A DNA stretch of 64,000 bases from UBA1181 sp963648205 (GTDB lineage Bacteria > Bacteroidota > Bacteroidia > Bacteroidales > Paludibacteraceae), in assembly GCA_963648205.1 (NCBI GenBank), contig CAVJCT010000068.1, positions 1 through 64,000 on the forward strand, read 5' to 3'. Position 1 is the first letter of the stretch. Each line of letters opens with the position of its first letter. Of this stretch, positions 54,398 through 62,835 are shown piece by piece. Below the pieces are notes generated by a model. It was not told where the DNA came from, did no database searches, and saw only the letters and a list, made by a program, of their open reading frames with translations. A program made the translations under genes and the position numbers.

Positions 54398-54958
54398 TCA
54401 ACCGATGAACTCGCCAACGATTTTCTTCATCAAGCCTTTCGTGCTTTCCAAATCATCATTGACAACAATTCTATCGAAACGTGGAGCGTAGGTCATCTCT
54501 TTAGAAGCCTTCTCAACACGGTCGTTAATCACCTCGAGAGAGTCTGTCGCACGTTTTAAAAGTCTCTCTTTCAACGTATTAATAGACGGTGGCATGATGA
54601 AGATAGACAACGCATTGTCGCCATACATCTTTTTAATATTGCAACCGCCCACCACATCAACATCGAAAATTACCACATTTCCTTTGCCGTTGATACGTGA
54701 AACTTCACTCTTTAAAGTGCCGTAGAATTTATCTTTATAAACCTCTTCGAACTCCAAAAATTCTCCATTGTCAATCTTCTTTCTGAACTCGTCTGGTGTT
54801 AAAAAATAGTATTCTACACCATTTTTTTCTTCACCACGAGGAGCACGACTGGTTGCTGAGATTGAGAACTCAAGATTTGAGAATTGCGTCATCAGATAGT
54901 TGATGAGCGTGCTTTTGCCTGATCCAGAAGGGGCAGATACGATGATCATCTTCTCCAT
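54398..54958 (-). CDS. gmk: Guanylate kinase
   Basis: A 186-residue kinase phosphorylating GMP to GDP. The P-loop is SAPSGSGKSTLINYL (8 onward). The GMP-binding part is SATSRAPRGEEKNGVEYYFL. IFIMPPSINTLKERLLKR and VVNDDLESTKGLM match the lid and C-terminal helix. It lies 12 bases after yicC, with which it is commonly paired. Confidence 0.96.
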   Translation of the reverse strand: MEKMIIVSAPSGSGKSTLINYLMTQFSNLEFSISATSRAPRGEEKNGVEYYFLTPDEFRKKIDNGEFLEFEEVYKDKFYGTLKSEVSRINGKGNVVIFDVDVVGGCNIKKMYGDNALSIFIMPPSINTLKERLLKRATDSLEVINDRVEKASKEMTYAPRFDRIVVNDDLESTKGLMKKIVGEFIG

Positions 54959-54970
54959 TTTGCAAGTCGA

Positions 54971-55843
54971 TTAAAGTACGTTCAACACCTGTTCTTTGAT
55001 TTGCTCCAACTCGTCTTTCATCTTCACCACGATTTTTTGCATCTCAGAGTGGTTTGATTTTGAACCGAGTGTGTTGATTTCACGACCAATTTCTTGAGCA
55101 ATGAAACCTAATTTCTTACCTGAACTACCTTCAGCCTTCATCGTCTCCTCGAAATAAATCAAGTGTTGGCGCAAACGATTTTTCTCCTCATTGACATCCA
55201 ATTTTTCGATATAATAAATCATCTCTTGCTCGAAACGATTCTTATCATACTCAACACCTTTCAACTCGTTGAGGTTGTCCATAATGCGAGATTTTATCTT
55301 TGCAACTCGCTCATTTTCAAAAGGATCGATAGTAGCCAAGAGACTACGGATGTTAGCGATTTTCTGAACGAAAACAGCCTCCAACGACTGACCTTCACGT
55401 TTACGGAAATCAACCAAAGCGTCGACTGCCTTCACAAAAGTTGATTTGACAGTCTCCCACTCCAACTCGTCAAGTTCCTGAGTTTCAGACTTCATCACGT
55501 CGGGCATACGGAGCAAAAGAGGCATCCAATCAGCAGGCTCTGGAACACCCAAAGAATCGGACATACCCTTGATTTGCGAATAGTATTCTTTTACCAAAGC
55601 CTGATTGATCTGAGTGGCATTAGAAGCGTTGATAGACTCCACCAAGAGCGAAAATTCAACCTTTCCACGCTCCAACTTCTGAGAAACAATATTTCTCAAT
55701 TCCAATTCCTTCTCCCTGTACACATTAGGTACTCTTGAGAACAAGTCTAACTGTTTACTGTTCAGCGACTTAATCTCAATAGTTATTTTTTTTGATTCTA
55801 CCTCGCAAGTTGCCTTGCCGAATCCAGTCATTGATAAAACCAT
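54971..55843 (-). CDS. yicC: YicC/YloC family endoribonuclease
   Basis: A 290-residue protein of the YicC family. It begins MVLSMTGFGKA, a hallmark, and contains EIKSLNSKQLDLFSRVPNVY. The C-terminal half has the family's GKKLGFIAQEIGREINTLGSKS, ending in helix NHSEMQKIVVKMKDELEQIKEQVLNVL. Family members are RNases reported to act in RNA turnover. The start is clear and the gene precedes gmk. Confidence 0.9.
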   Translation of the reverse strand: MVLSMTGFGKATCEVESKKITIEIKSLNSKQLDLFSRVPNVYREKELELRNIVSQKLERGKVEFSLLVESINASNATQINQALVKEYYSQIKGMSDSLGVPEPADWMPLLLRMPDVMKSETQELDELEWETVKSTFVKAVDALVDFRKREGQSLEAVFVQKIANIRSLLATIDPFENERVAKIKSRIMDNLNELKGVEYDKNRFEQEMIYYIEKLDVNEEKNRLRQHLIYFEETMKAEGSSGKKLGFIAQEIGREINTLGSKSNHSEMQKIVVKMKDELEQIKEQVLNVL

Positions 55844-55955
55844 TCTAATACGATTTAATCCGTCGTTAATATTTTTCTAACCGCAAATTTAATTTTTTTT
55901 TCACAAATAAGTCGGTTCTTCGTTGTTGAGTGAGCAATAAGAACGTATTTTAGTG

Positions 55956-55963
55956 TAAATTTG
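55956..55963 (+). promoter_or_regulatory. -7 box for tsaB
   Basis: TAAATTTG fits TAnnTTTG, 38 bases before the tsaB ATG. The upstream TTG is 27 bases away, longer than usual. Confidence 0.45.
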
Positions 55964-56001
55964 CGTTCGCTATATATTAATAAGGTAAAAAGAGATAGAA
56001 A

Positions 56002-56709
56002 ATGTCAGCAATAATAGCCATAGAAACTTCGACAGAAGTATGTTCAGCCGCACTGAATGTAGACGGCAAATGTGTGTGGACGAAGAAGAACTTGGAGGGA
56101 ATGTCTCATTCCACCCTACTTGCGCCCTATCTTGAAGAGTTACAAGCATACGCCAACAAAGAAAATATCAAAGTTGACGCAGTAGCCGTTAGTAGCGGAC
56201 CAGGATCCTACACCGGACTGAGAATCGGAGTGTCTACTGCCAAGGGACTCTGTTTTGGTGCCGACATACCATTGTTAAGCGTTGACACACTGAAGATTAT
56301 GGCAGAAAGTGCGATTGCCACATTGAGCGACATTCCTGTAGATGCGTTGTTCTGCCCAATGATCGACGCACGCCGCATGGAGGTTTACACTGCCTTTTTC
56401 GATAAACAATATAATAAGGTAAAGGAGACCGCTGCTGACATCATCGATGAAAACTCCTACGCCGACCTTTTAGCGAAACACCCAGTTTACTTCTTCGGAA
56501 ACGGAGCGGAGAAATGCAAATCAAAATTGACCCATCCGAATGCCCATTTTATACAAGGTATAGTACCCTTAGCAGAAAATATGGCAACAGAAGGCGAAGA
56601 AAGATTCAAAGCCAAAGATTTCAAAGACGTGGCATATTTTGAGCCATTCTATTTAAAAGAGTTCGTTGCAACAGTAGCAAAGAACAAAGTTTTGGGTGGA
56701 AACAATTAA
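56002..56709 (+). CDS. tsaB: tRNA threonylcarbamoyladenosine biosynthesis protein TsaB
   Basis: A 235-residue partner of TsaD in making t6A37 in ANN-decoding tRNAs. It has the ASKHA-type start AIETSTEVCSAAL and the conserved SSGPGSYTGLRIGVSTAKGL segment. CPMIDARRMEVYTAFF matches the family. TsaB is non-catalytic and scaffolds TsaD. Confidence 0.95.
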   Translation: MSAIIAIETSTEVCSAALNVDGKCVWTKKNLEGMSHSTLLAPYLEELQAYANKENIKVDAVAVSSGPGSYTGLRIGVSTAKGLCFGADIPLLSVDTLKIMAESAIATLSDIPVDALFCPMIDARRMEVYTAFFDKQYNKVKETAADIIDENSYADLLAKHPVYFFGNGAEKCKSKLTHPNAHFIQGIVPLAENMATEGEERFKAKDFKDVAYFEPFYLKEFVATVAKNKVLGGNN

Positions 56710-56799
56710 GAAAAACCGTCAATCCACCAAAACCAAATCACTTTAGCCTTGATAATATGACATCTGAGAATAAAAAGGTTAAATATTATAAAAAAGTAG

Positions 56800-56831
56800 T
56801 TTGGCAGATTCAAAAAAGAGTTGTAAATTTG
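56800..56831 (+). promoter_or_regulatory. rpsP promoter
   Basis: TTTG (56800-56803), 20-base spacer, TAAATTTG (56824-56831): a consensus Bacteroidota promoter giving a short A-rich leader before rpsP. Confidence 0.8.
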
Positions 56832-56879
56832 CACCGCTCTTTGAGCAAAGAAGTTTAACAAAAATAACAAAGAAAAAAA

Positions 56880-57440
56880 ATGGCAACTAAAATTAGATTG
56901 CAAAGACACGGCCGTAAGGGGTACGCGTATTACCACATCGTCGTAGCAGATAGCAGAGCACCACGTGATGGTAAGTACATTGAGAGACTTGGATCATACA
57001 ATCCAAACACCAATCCTGCTACAGTAGAATTAAACTTCGAAAGAGCTTTGTATTGGGTTGAGGTTGGAGCACAACCAACAGACACTGCAAGAAATCTTTT
57101 GAGCGACAAGGGTGTTTACATGAAGAAACACTTGAGAGCTGGCGTTAAGAAGGGTGCTTTCTCTGAGGAGGTTATGGAGCAGAAATTCAACGCATGGGTT
57201 GCAGAGAAAGATAAGAAGGCTCAAGCTATCGTTGACCAAAAAGAGTCTGCTAAGAAAGAGAACGCTAAGAAGCGTTTGGAGGCTGAGCAAGCAGTTAACG
57301 CTGCAAAGGCTGAGGCTCTTTCTAAGAAGAGAGCTGAGCAAGCAGCAGCACTCGAGGCAGCAGCTAAAGAAGCAGCAGCAGAGGCTGAGGCAGCAGCAAA
57401 AGAGGCTGAAGGCGCAGCTGAGGCTCCAGCAGCAGAATAA
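56880..57440 (+). CDS. rpsP: 30S ribosomal protein S16 with long Ala/Lys/Glu tail
   Basis: A 186-residue S16. The conserved domain is in the first 80 residues (KIRLQRHGRKGYAYYHIVVADSR and EVGAQPTDTARNLLSDKG). The rest is a Lys/Glu- then Ala/Glu-rich extension ending EAPAAE, about twice the family's usual length but common in Bacteroidota. The tail looks helical or coiled. It has its own promoter and terminator, so it is a monocistronic unit. Confidence 0.96.
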   Translation: MATKIRLQRHGRKGYAYYHIVVADSRAPRDGKYIERLGSYNPNTNPATVELNFERALYWVEVGAQPTDTARNLLSDKGVYMKKHLRAGVKKGAFSEEVMEQKFNAWVAEKDKKAQAIVDQKESAKKENAKKRLEAEQAVNAAKAEALSKKRAEQAAALEAAAKEAAAEAEAAAKEAEGAAEAPAAE

Positions 57441-57468
57441 TGTAAATTCTACATTTGTACGCTATAAA

Positions 57469-57500
57469 AGAGGTTTTCTTAATGAAAGCCTCTTTTTTTT
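57469..57500 (+). terminator. Intrinsic terminator after rpsP
   Basis: A ten-base stem AGAGGTTTTC (57469-57478) with GAAAGCCTCT (57484-57493), loop TTAAT, then eight T residues. Confidence 0.9.
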
Positions 57501-57543
57501 GCATTATACCCTCCTATTGTTAGTAATTTAGAGATTAGAAAAC

Positions 57544-57573
57544 TTGATTAAGTCGCATTAATCACTAATTTTG
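57544..57573 (+). promoter_or_regulatory. Promoter for the NlpC/P60-like gene
   Basis: TTG (57544-57546), 19-base spacer, TAATTTTG (57566-57573): consensus Bacteroidota promoter, about 95 bases before the gene start. Confidence 0.75.
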
Positions 57574-57668
57574 CGCTATCAATCACTGAGTTAACTTTGA
57601 TGTTGATGAGAGTGGTTAAATGTTTAATGCGATTTTAAATTGACAAAGTAAAAACAAGTCCAAAAATC

Positions 57669-58331
57669 ATGAAGAAAATCAGATTAACCGTTGCAATGTT
57701 GCTGATGGCAGGTACTGCAGCAATGGCAGGCACACGTTTGGATATCGTAAACGCACCATGCAAGACCATTAGCGAGGCTTTAGCATATACACTTCAACAA
57801 AATAACAAGCCCTTCTCTGTTGGTGCTAAGGGTGAGGATGCTTTCGACAACCCAGGATTGGTAGTCTACACTTACAAGAAATTGGGTGTCGACACTCCAG
57901 ACGATATGATCAAGTTGAGCAAAACAGGAAAGTCTATCAGCAAAATCGCTAAGATGCAGGCTGGCGACATCGTATTCTTCTCAAACCCACAGAACAAAAA
58001 AGAGATTGCTAAAATGGGATTGGTACAGAGTGTAGCATCCGACGGAATGAGTTTCACTTTCTTCTACGCTGACCAGAAAACAGGTACTGTTCGCATCGCC
58101 CACAGTTCAGAGGATGAGTTTAACGGACATTTCAAGCAAGCAAGCCGTTTGTTGACCGACAGCGATTTGGCAGATGTTCGCAACGAGTATCAGAAGAGTT
58201 CAACTCATATCGACAAGGCAAAGACAAAGTTGAAAGAGGCTCAAGACGCAGTTAAAGAAGCAGAGGCCAATTTGAACGAGTTGCAGTCTTCTTTCGATAA
58301 GACGAATGCCTCTGATTTTGTTTTGAAATAA
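57669..58331 (+). CDS. Secreted NlpC/P60-like protein with lost catalytic residues
   Basis: A 220-residue protein with a signal peptide (MKKIRLTVAMLLMAGTAAMA). The next 150 residues follow the outline of NlpC/P60 peptidases: D-x-x-G-L followed by a YxYKKLGV helix and GDIVFF (99-104). The catalytic Cys of the usual DCSGL is replaced: D60-N61-P62-G63-L64. The catalytic His of the usual HVG is replaced by K115-M116-G117. A C-terminal coiled coil (about 175-210) follows. It is probably an inactive wall- or peptide-binding protein. The fold assignment is by motif only. Confidence 0.6.
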   Translation: MKKIRLTVAMLLMAGTAAMAGTRLDIVNAPCKTISEALAYTLQQNNKPFSVGAKGEDAFDNPGLVVYTYKKLGVDTPDDMIKLSKTGKSISKIAKMQAGDIVFFSNPQNKKEIAKMGLVQSVASDGMSFTFFYADQKTGTVRIAHSSEDEFNGHFKQASRLLTDSDLADVRNEYQKSSTHIDKAKTKLKEAQDAVKEAEANLNELQSSFDKTNASDFVLK

Positions 58332-58344
58332 TTCGCTAAAGAAA

Positions 58345-58584
58345 ATGGCGAATAAAAAAGCAAAAAACGCAGCAAAGGCTCCTTCAAAGAGAGAGCGTTT
58401 GGTACGGAATAGAAGAATTTCCATTACTCTGAACGAAAAAGAGTTCAGAGTGATGGAACGTTTTTTTAAGGAATGTAAAATCAAAAACAAATCAAAATTT
58501 TTACGAGACACGCTGATTCGCCTTGCCTGGCAGAAATTGGACGAAAATGCGCCCTACCTCTTTTCCGAAGAGGAGATGTGTTGA
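58345..58584 (+). CDS. Small ribbon-helix-helix-like protein
   Basis: 79 residues with a basic N-terminus and a strand-helix-helix core, RRISITLNEKEFRVMERFFK and SKFLRDTLIRLAWQKL, like MobC/CopG-type DNA-binding proteins. It starts 13 bases after the NlpC/P60-like gene and ends 12 bases before tadA. No toxin partner is seen, so an antitoxin role is not supported. A conserved DNA-binding regulator is likely. Confidence 0.65.
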   Translation: MANKKAKNAAKAPSKRERLVRNRRISITLNEKEFRVMERFFKECKIKNKSKFLRDTLIRLAWQKLDENAPYLFSEEEMC

Positions 58585-58596
58585 TCGTAAAAGGTT

Positions 58597-59079
58597 GTGT
58601 TCGCCATGGAGAATGAAGAGGAAAAGATCGGGGCTGAAGGTGAGAATATCACCGATGCCTACTTTATGAAGCAAGCCCTTGCCGAAGCAAAAAAAGCAGA
58701 AGCAAAGGATGAAGTGCCGATTGGTGCGGTTATCGTTTGCAGAGGTAAAATCATCGCACGAGCCTTTAATCTCACAGAAACGCTCACAGACGTTACCGCT
58801 CATGCCGAAATGCAGGCAATAACCATGGCTGCAAATTATTTAGGAGCCAAATATCTCACTGATTGCACGTTGTATGTAACCGTCGAACCCTGTCCGATGT
58901 GTGCAGGAGCGATTGGTTGGGCGCAGATCAAGCGAGTTGTTTATGGTTCGAAAGATGAAAAACGAGGCTATAACCTCATAGCACCCAGGGCTTTACATCC
59001 TAAATGCCAAGTAACCAGCGGAGTTATGGAAGAAGAATGCACGCAGATAATGAAGGAATTTTTTCAGAAGAAAAGATAG
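58597..59079 (+). CDS. tadA: tRNA-specific adenosine deaminase
   Basis: A deaminase converting A34 to inosine in tRNA-Arg. The catalytic zinc motif is HAE (69-71 from this start) with PCPMC (Cys 99 and 102). An alternative start at 58606 (MENEEEK) would shorten it by three residues. It has the family's ATG-proximal YFMKQALAEAKKA and DEVPIGAVIV. Confidence 0.93.
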   Translation: MFAMENEEEKIGAEGENITDAYFMKQALAEAKKAEAKDEVPIGAVIVCRGKIIARAFNLTETLTDVTAHAEMQAITMAANYLGAKYLTDCTLYVTVEPCPMCAGAIGWAQIKRVVYGSKDEKRGYNLIAPRALHPKCQVTSGVMEEECTQIMKEFFQKKR

Positions 59080-59179
59080 AGGAAATTTGACGTAAAAGTC
59101 TGCCTGTTTCGATAAAATTTGCTAAATTACTACCCTATTTGTTTCTCTTTATATTCATTTTAAAGGAAGAAAAAATAGT

Positions 59180-59204
59180 TCTAACATAAAACAAGAATGT
59201 TAGA
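59180..59204. repeat. Inverted repeat upstream of the TPR gene
   Basis: TCTAACAT (59180-59187) and ATGTTAGA (59197-59204) are exact complements, 9 bases apart and 31 bases before the start at 59235. The size suits an operator. Confidence 0.5.
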
Positions 59205-59234
59205 GAAATACTACTTTGTTAAAAACATAGACTA

Positions 59235-61376
59235 ATGACAAATCGAGAATTTGAAATTTTATATAAAAAAATCATTGCGCAAACCATTGACAAAGAACTC
59301 AATGTTAGTTTTCAAGAATTGCGTAAAATGATTGTAGAAACCAACAATTCGGAATTGAGTGACCAATGCCAGATGTTGGAAGACACCTATAAAAATCTAC
59401 TCAACTATGCGATGAATGGCGTTGTCGACCCATCGCAAGAGACCATTTACAACCAGTTGCAGACAGACTTGTTGCGATTGGCAGACAAAGCGCGCGACCT
59501 CTATTTCACCAAAAATTCCAATAATATCGTCTACCAGAAAAAGCGAGAAATACAGCGCACACTGACGGAGACGACCGACCTTTCGCAGTATAGCATAGCA
59601 GAATGTTTTCATAACATTTTTCAATATGTGTGGCTGACGGAGTCGTTCAGTAGCAAGGATGTTGAGACGATGAAGAACATTTTCGCTTCTGAGGATGTGG
59701 CAATAGAAGAGAAAAGCGTGTATGTTACGGCGATTACTTTGGCGTTGCTACGAACTTTCGATGAAAGCAAATTCCAACTCCTGCTCGATTTGGTGGAAAG
59801 CAATGTGGAGATGTTGCAACAGAGAGCGTTGGTGGGTCTGATATTCTGCGTCAACGTGCATACGAAGCGAATTTCGTTGGCAAAAAATCTGAACGCACGT
59901 TTCACGATGATGTTTCAAGATGAGAATTTGGCAGAAGATTTGAAGGAGACCATCATCCAAATTTTGAGGAGCAATGAGACAGAGAAATTCGCTCAAAAAA
60001 TGAGAGAAGAACTACCCAATATATTGAAGAACACCCCATTCGCAAAGCCTCTGAACGATCAGAATATCAACATTGAAAAACTGTTAGCCGCTGATAAAGA
60101 GGAACTTGAGAAAATGGATGAAGTCAATCCAGAGTGGCAATCCATAATTGACAACAGTTCTATCTCAGAGAGAGCCAAAGAGATCTCAGAATTTCAGATG
60201 GAGGGCGGCGACATCTTTATGGGAACCTTCTCGCAACTGAAGCAATACCCCTTCTTCAAGAATATCGAGAACTGGTTTTTACCATTTTACGACGAAAACA
60301 TTTTCGAAGCCTTCAAAGCACCCAACATGGACACGTCAGTTGTCGATTCGCTCATCGGGCTACCATTTTTGTGCAACTCCGACAAATATTCTATGTTGGC
60401 GTCCTACGCTGAGATACCACCAGAATTGCGGTCGATGCTAATGCAAACCATCCAGACCAACAAGGAGCATATCGCGGAGATGAAGGAAGACGCATTGAAA
60501 GTAGAAGACAAGAAAGCCATCTTGATCGCCTACATTCAAGATCTGCACAGATTTTACAAATTAAACCGTGATAGAAATGATTTTTATAATCCGTTAAACA
60601 ACTTAAGAAATCTGCACGAGAATTTGATTGTAAAAATCAATCCACGTTCGAACCACATCATGCGAGCGATCTGTGACTATCAGATGAGGAGAGAAAATTA
60701 TGATTTAGCAGTTGAGATTTCGGAAAAGTTATTGGAGGAAGAACCTAGCGACATAGACTTGACCCAGAAGACGGCGTTGTGCTATCAGAAGTTGAAAGAC
60801 TACAAAAAAGCCATCTATTATTATGAGAAGGCGGACAGTCTGACGGAGAATGATTTGTGGGTGATTGAGCATTTGGCATACTGTCAGAAGCAGGTTGGAA
60901 ACAACACGGACAGTCTTGCAAATTACGAAAGATGCTTAGCCACACAGCCCGAGAATATCAAATATCAACGAAACGTAGGAAATTGTTTGATACAATTAGA
61001 ACGATACGAAGAAGCGTTAAAGATATTCTATAAAATTGACTATCATGACCCTGAGAATGCCCATTCAGCCAAAGCCATTGGGTGGTGTTCGTTCGTCAGT
61101 CATAAGTTAGAGAGTGCGGAGAAGTACTATAAGAAGAGTCCGGAAGAGAGTCGAAACGAGAACGACTGGATGAACATCGGCCATATTTTGTTATGTGAGA
61201 AAAAGATGGAGGAAGCCATCACCTATTATAATAAGGCGTATCAAAAAATTGGGAAAGACAGGCAACAATTTGCGAAGATGTTTAGTGCTGACGAAGCGAT
61301 TTTAGTGAGCAATGGAGTGAAGGCAGAAGATTTTCCGTTGGTGCGCGACTATATCCTCTATAAAATTGAGGAATAG
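59235..61376 (+). CDS. TPR repeat protein of unknown function
   Basis: A 713-residue soluble protein. The N-terminal two-thirds are helical and carry no recognised domain; the C-terminal third (about 480-690) holds five or six TPR-like repeats (YDLAVEISEKLLEEEPSDID; YKKAIYYYEKADSLTENDLW; YEEALKIFYKIDYHDPENAH; MEEAITYYNKAYQKIGKDRQ). It has no signal peptide or membrane segment, so a cytosolic scaffold is likely. It is transcribed alone on the plus strand. Confidence 0.7.
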   Translation: MTNREFEILYKKIIAQTIDKELNVSFQELRKMIVETNNSELSDQCQMLEDTYKNLLNYAMNGVVDPSQETIYNQLQTDLLRLADKARDLYFTKNSNNIVYQKKREIQRTLTETTDLSQYSIAECFHNIFQYVWLTESFSSKDVETMKNIFASEDVAIEEKSVYVTAITLALLRTFDESKFQLLLDLVESNVEMLQQRALVGLIFCVNVHTKRISLAKNLNARFTMMFQDENLAEDLKETIIQILRSNETEKFAQKMREELPNILKNTPFAKPLNDQNINIEKLLAADKEELEKMDEVNPEWQSIIDNSSISERAKEISEFQMEGGDIFMGTFSQLKQYPFFKNIENWFLPFYDENIFEAFKAPNMDTSVVDSLIGLPFLCNSDKYSMLASYAEIPPELRSMLMQTIQTNKEHIAEMKEDALKVEDKKAILIAYIQDLHRFYKLNRDRNDFYNPLNNLRNLHENLIVKINPRSNHIMRAICDYQMRRENYDLAVEISEKLLEEEPSDIDLTQKTALCYQKLKDYKKAIYYYEKADSLTENDLWVIEHLAYCQKQVGNNTDSLANYERCLATQPENIKYQRNVGNCLIQLERYEEALKIFYKIDYHDPENAHSAKAIGWCSFVSHKLESAEKYYKKSPEESRNENDWMNIGHILLCEKKMEEAITYYNKAYQKIGKDRQQFAKMFSADEAILVSNGVKAEDFPLVRDYILYKIEE

Positions 61377-61656
61377 AATTGAACTGAAATGTTAAAAAGA
61401 GAAAAAGAGCAGAGATATAGATTCACTTTGTAGTAGTAAAGCAAGATTTTACTTACACTTTGCATTATATTCAACAAAATAAAAAACATTTTGTAAGCAA
61501 AACAATAAATAATAGAGAAATAGACATAGAAACGCTTTCAATTTGTCAGAAAAAAAGCGCAAAAAACGGGGTGTTTTTCTTGGCAAAATCAAATAACTTT
61601 TTCAAATTTGCTAATGAGTTTTCATAAATTTTAAGATTTAAAAACAAGAAAAACGA

Positions 61657-61779
61657 ATGGCTTCTAAACACAACATTTACAAGCAGTTGGAGAATAGAAA
61701 TATTCTTCGAGTGTTGTTTGTCGCTTATTCAGCGTCCGTGTGTGCGTGTGTGATGGAGGTCGTCTCACCGAGAGAATAG
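61657..61779 (+). CDS. Candidate 40-residue leader peptide upstream of nuoA
   Basis: ATG at 61657 opens a frame ending TAG TAG at 61777, encoding a short Cys/Val-rich peptide (AYSASVCACVMEVV near its end). It is preceded by an A-rich stretch typical of Bacteroidota translation starts and ends 3 bases before a terminator hairpin. A leader peptide or small gene is possible; chance cannot be excluded. Confidence 0.4.
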   Translation: MASKHNIYKQLENRNILRVLFVAYSASVCACVMEVVSPRE

Positions 61780-61782
61780 TAG

Positions 61783-61811
61783 ACTGTATTCCGAAAAGAA
61801 TACAGTTTTTT
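61783..61811 (+). terminator. Terminator in the nuo leader
   Basis: ACTGTATTC (61783-61791), loop CGAAAA, GAATACAGT (61798-61806), then a T tract. It lies 66 bases before nuoA, so it either ends a short RNA or attenuates the nuo operon. Confidence 0.8.
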
Positions 61812-61876
61812 CTGTTTTTAGGGAGAGGCAGCGTGAAGAAAAAAAATGAAGTAAAATTAATTAATAACCAACAGTA

Positions 61877-62230
61877 ATGAGTTCAGGTGAGATTTTTATT
61901 GTAGTGTTGGTGACGGCGATCGTCATGGTGACGGGAGCATTGCTTATCGGCTGGCTTTTGTCTCCGAAATCAACCAACGCCCAAAAAGGAGAACCGTACG
62001 AGTGTGGTATCCTGACGAGGGGTACATCATGGATGCAGTTCAGAATTGGCTACTACCTATTCGCCATCCTCTTTCTGATGTTCGACGTGGAGACGGTTTT
62101 GTTGTTTCCATGGGCGACGATTATGCAGTCATTAGGAGCGGTAGGATTGGTTAGTGTGCTGTTCTTCCTCTTCATTCTCGTTCTCGGATTAGCATACGCA
62201 TGGAAGAAAGGAGCGTTAGAATGGAAGTAA
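61877..62230 (+). CDS. nuoA: NADH-quinone oxidoreductase subunit A
   Basis: A 117-residue membrane subunit of complex I with three transmembrane helices (about 6-28, 60-80 and 88-110). The quinone-site loop has KGEPYECGILTRGTSW, and FDVETVLLFPWA is the family signature with conserved acidic residues. It overlaps nuoB by 10 bases if nuoB starts at 62221. First gene of the nuo operon. Confidence 0.95.
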   Translation: MSSGEIFIVVLVTAIVMVTGALLIGWLLSPKSTNAQKGEPYECGILTRGTSWMQFRIGYYLFAILFLMFDVETVLLFPWATIMQSLGAVGLVSVLFFLFILVLGLAYAWKKGALEWK

Positions 62231-62832
62231 AAGACATCAAGATTAAAAACATGAAGACGGAGGACTTCAAGGACAATGCGTACTTGGAGAAATACGTTGA
62301 GGAACTTCAGAAGGGCGGAGTCAATGTAGTTGTTGGTGTTTTAGACGACATCATCAACTGGGGACGTTCCAATTCAGTTTGGCCACTCACCTTCGCCACA
62401 AGCTGTTGTGGTATTGAGTTCATGTGTGTCGGTGCGGCGCGTACCGACTTTGCACGTTTCGGTTGGGAGGTAACGCGTAACTCGCCTCGTCAGGCAGACG
62501 TTATCTTCGTAGCGGGTACGATTGTACACAAGATGGCTCCAGTGTTGAAGCGTTTGTACGACCAGATGGCAGAACCAAAGTATGTCATTGCAGTCGGCGG
62601 ATGTGCGATTGGAGGAGGGCCTTTCCAGGATTCCTACCATGTTGTGAAGGGAGTCAACGAGATCATCCCAGTTGACGTGTATGTACCAGGCTGTCCACCA
62701 AGACCGGATGCCATGCTTTATGGTATGATGCAACTTCAGAGAAAAATCAAAGTGGAGAATTTCTTCAAACTGCCAGAGAAGCCAGTTGTGGATATGTCTT
62801 CATCAAACAATCAAACGGAAGAGAAGAAGTAG
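62221..62832 (+). CDS. nuoB: NADH-quinone oxidoreductase subunit B
   Basis: The complex I subunit carrying the N2 [4Fe-4S] cluster that reduces quinone. Ligands are the CC pair in TFATSCCGIEFM, a Cys in VGGCAIGGGPF and a Cys in DVYVPGCPPRPDAML. I chose ATG at 62221 (MEVKDIKIKNMK); the frame's first ATG at 62200 would overlap nuoA more, and 62251 is also possible. It is followed by nuoCD after a three-base gap. Confidence 0.94.
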   Translation: MEVKDIKIKNMKTEDFKDNAYLEKYVEELQKGGVNVVVGVLDDIINWGRSNSVWPLTFATSCCGIEFMCVGAARTDFARFGWEVTRNSPRQADVIFVAGTIVHKMAPVLKRLYDQMAEPKYVIAVGGCAIGGGPFQDSYHVVKGVNEIIPVDVYVPGCPPRPDAMLYGMMQLQRKIKVENFFKLPEKPVVDMSSSNNQTEEKK

Positions 62833-62835
62833 GAT

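Larger units (their letters stand above)
61377..61876. other. 500-base AT-rich leader region before nuoA
   Basis: This gap holds an AT-rich stretch with a candidate -7 box near 61610, a 40-codon reading frame, and an intrinsic terminator, all upstream of nuoA. It looks like a 5' leader. No tRNA or known riboswitch signature is recognised. Confidence 0.6.

Noticed and set aside
58345..58584. Antitoxin of a toxin-antitoxin pair
   Set aside because: No toxin-like gene is adjacent; neighbours are an exported protein and tadA.
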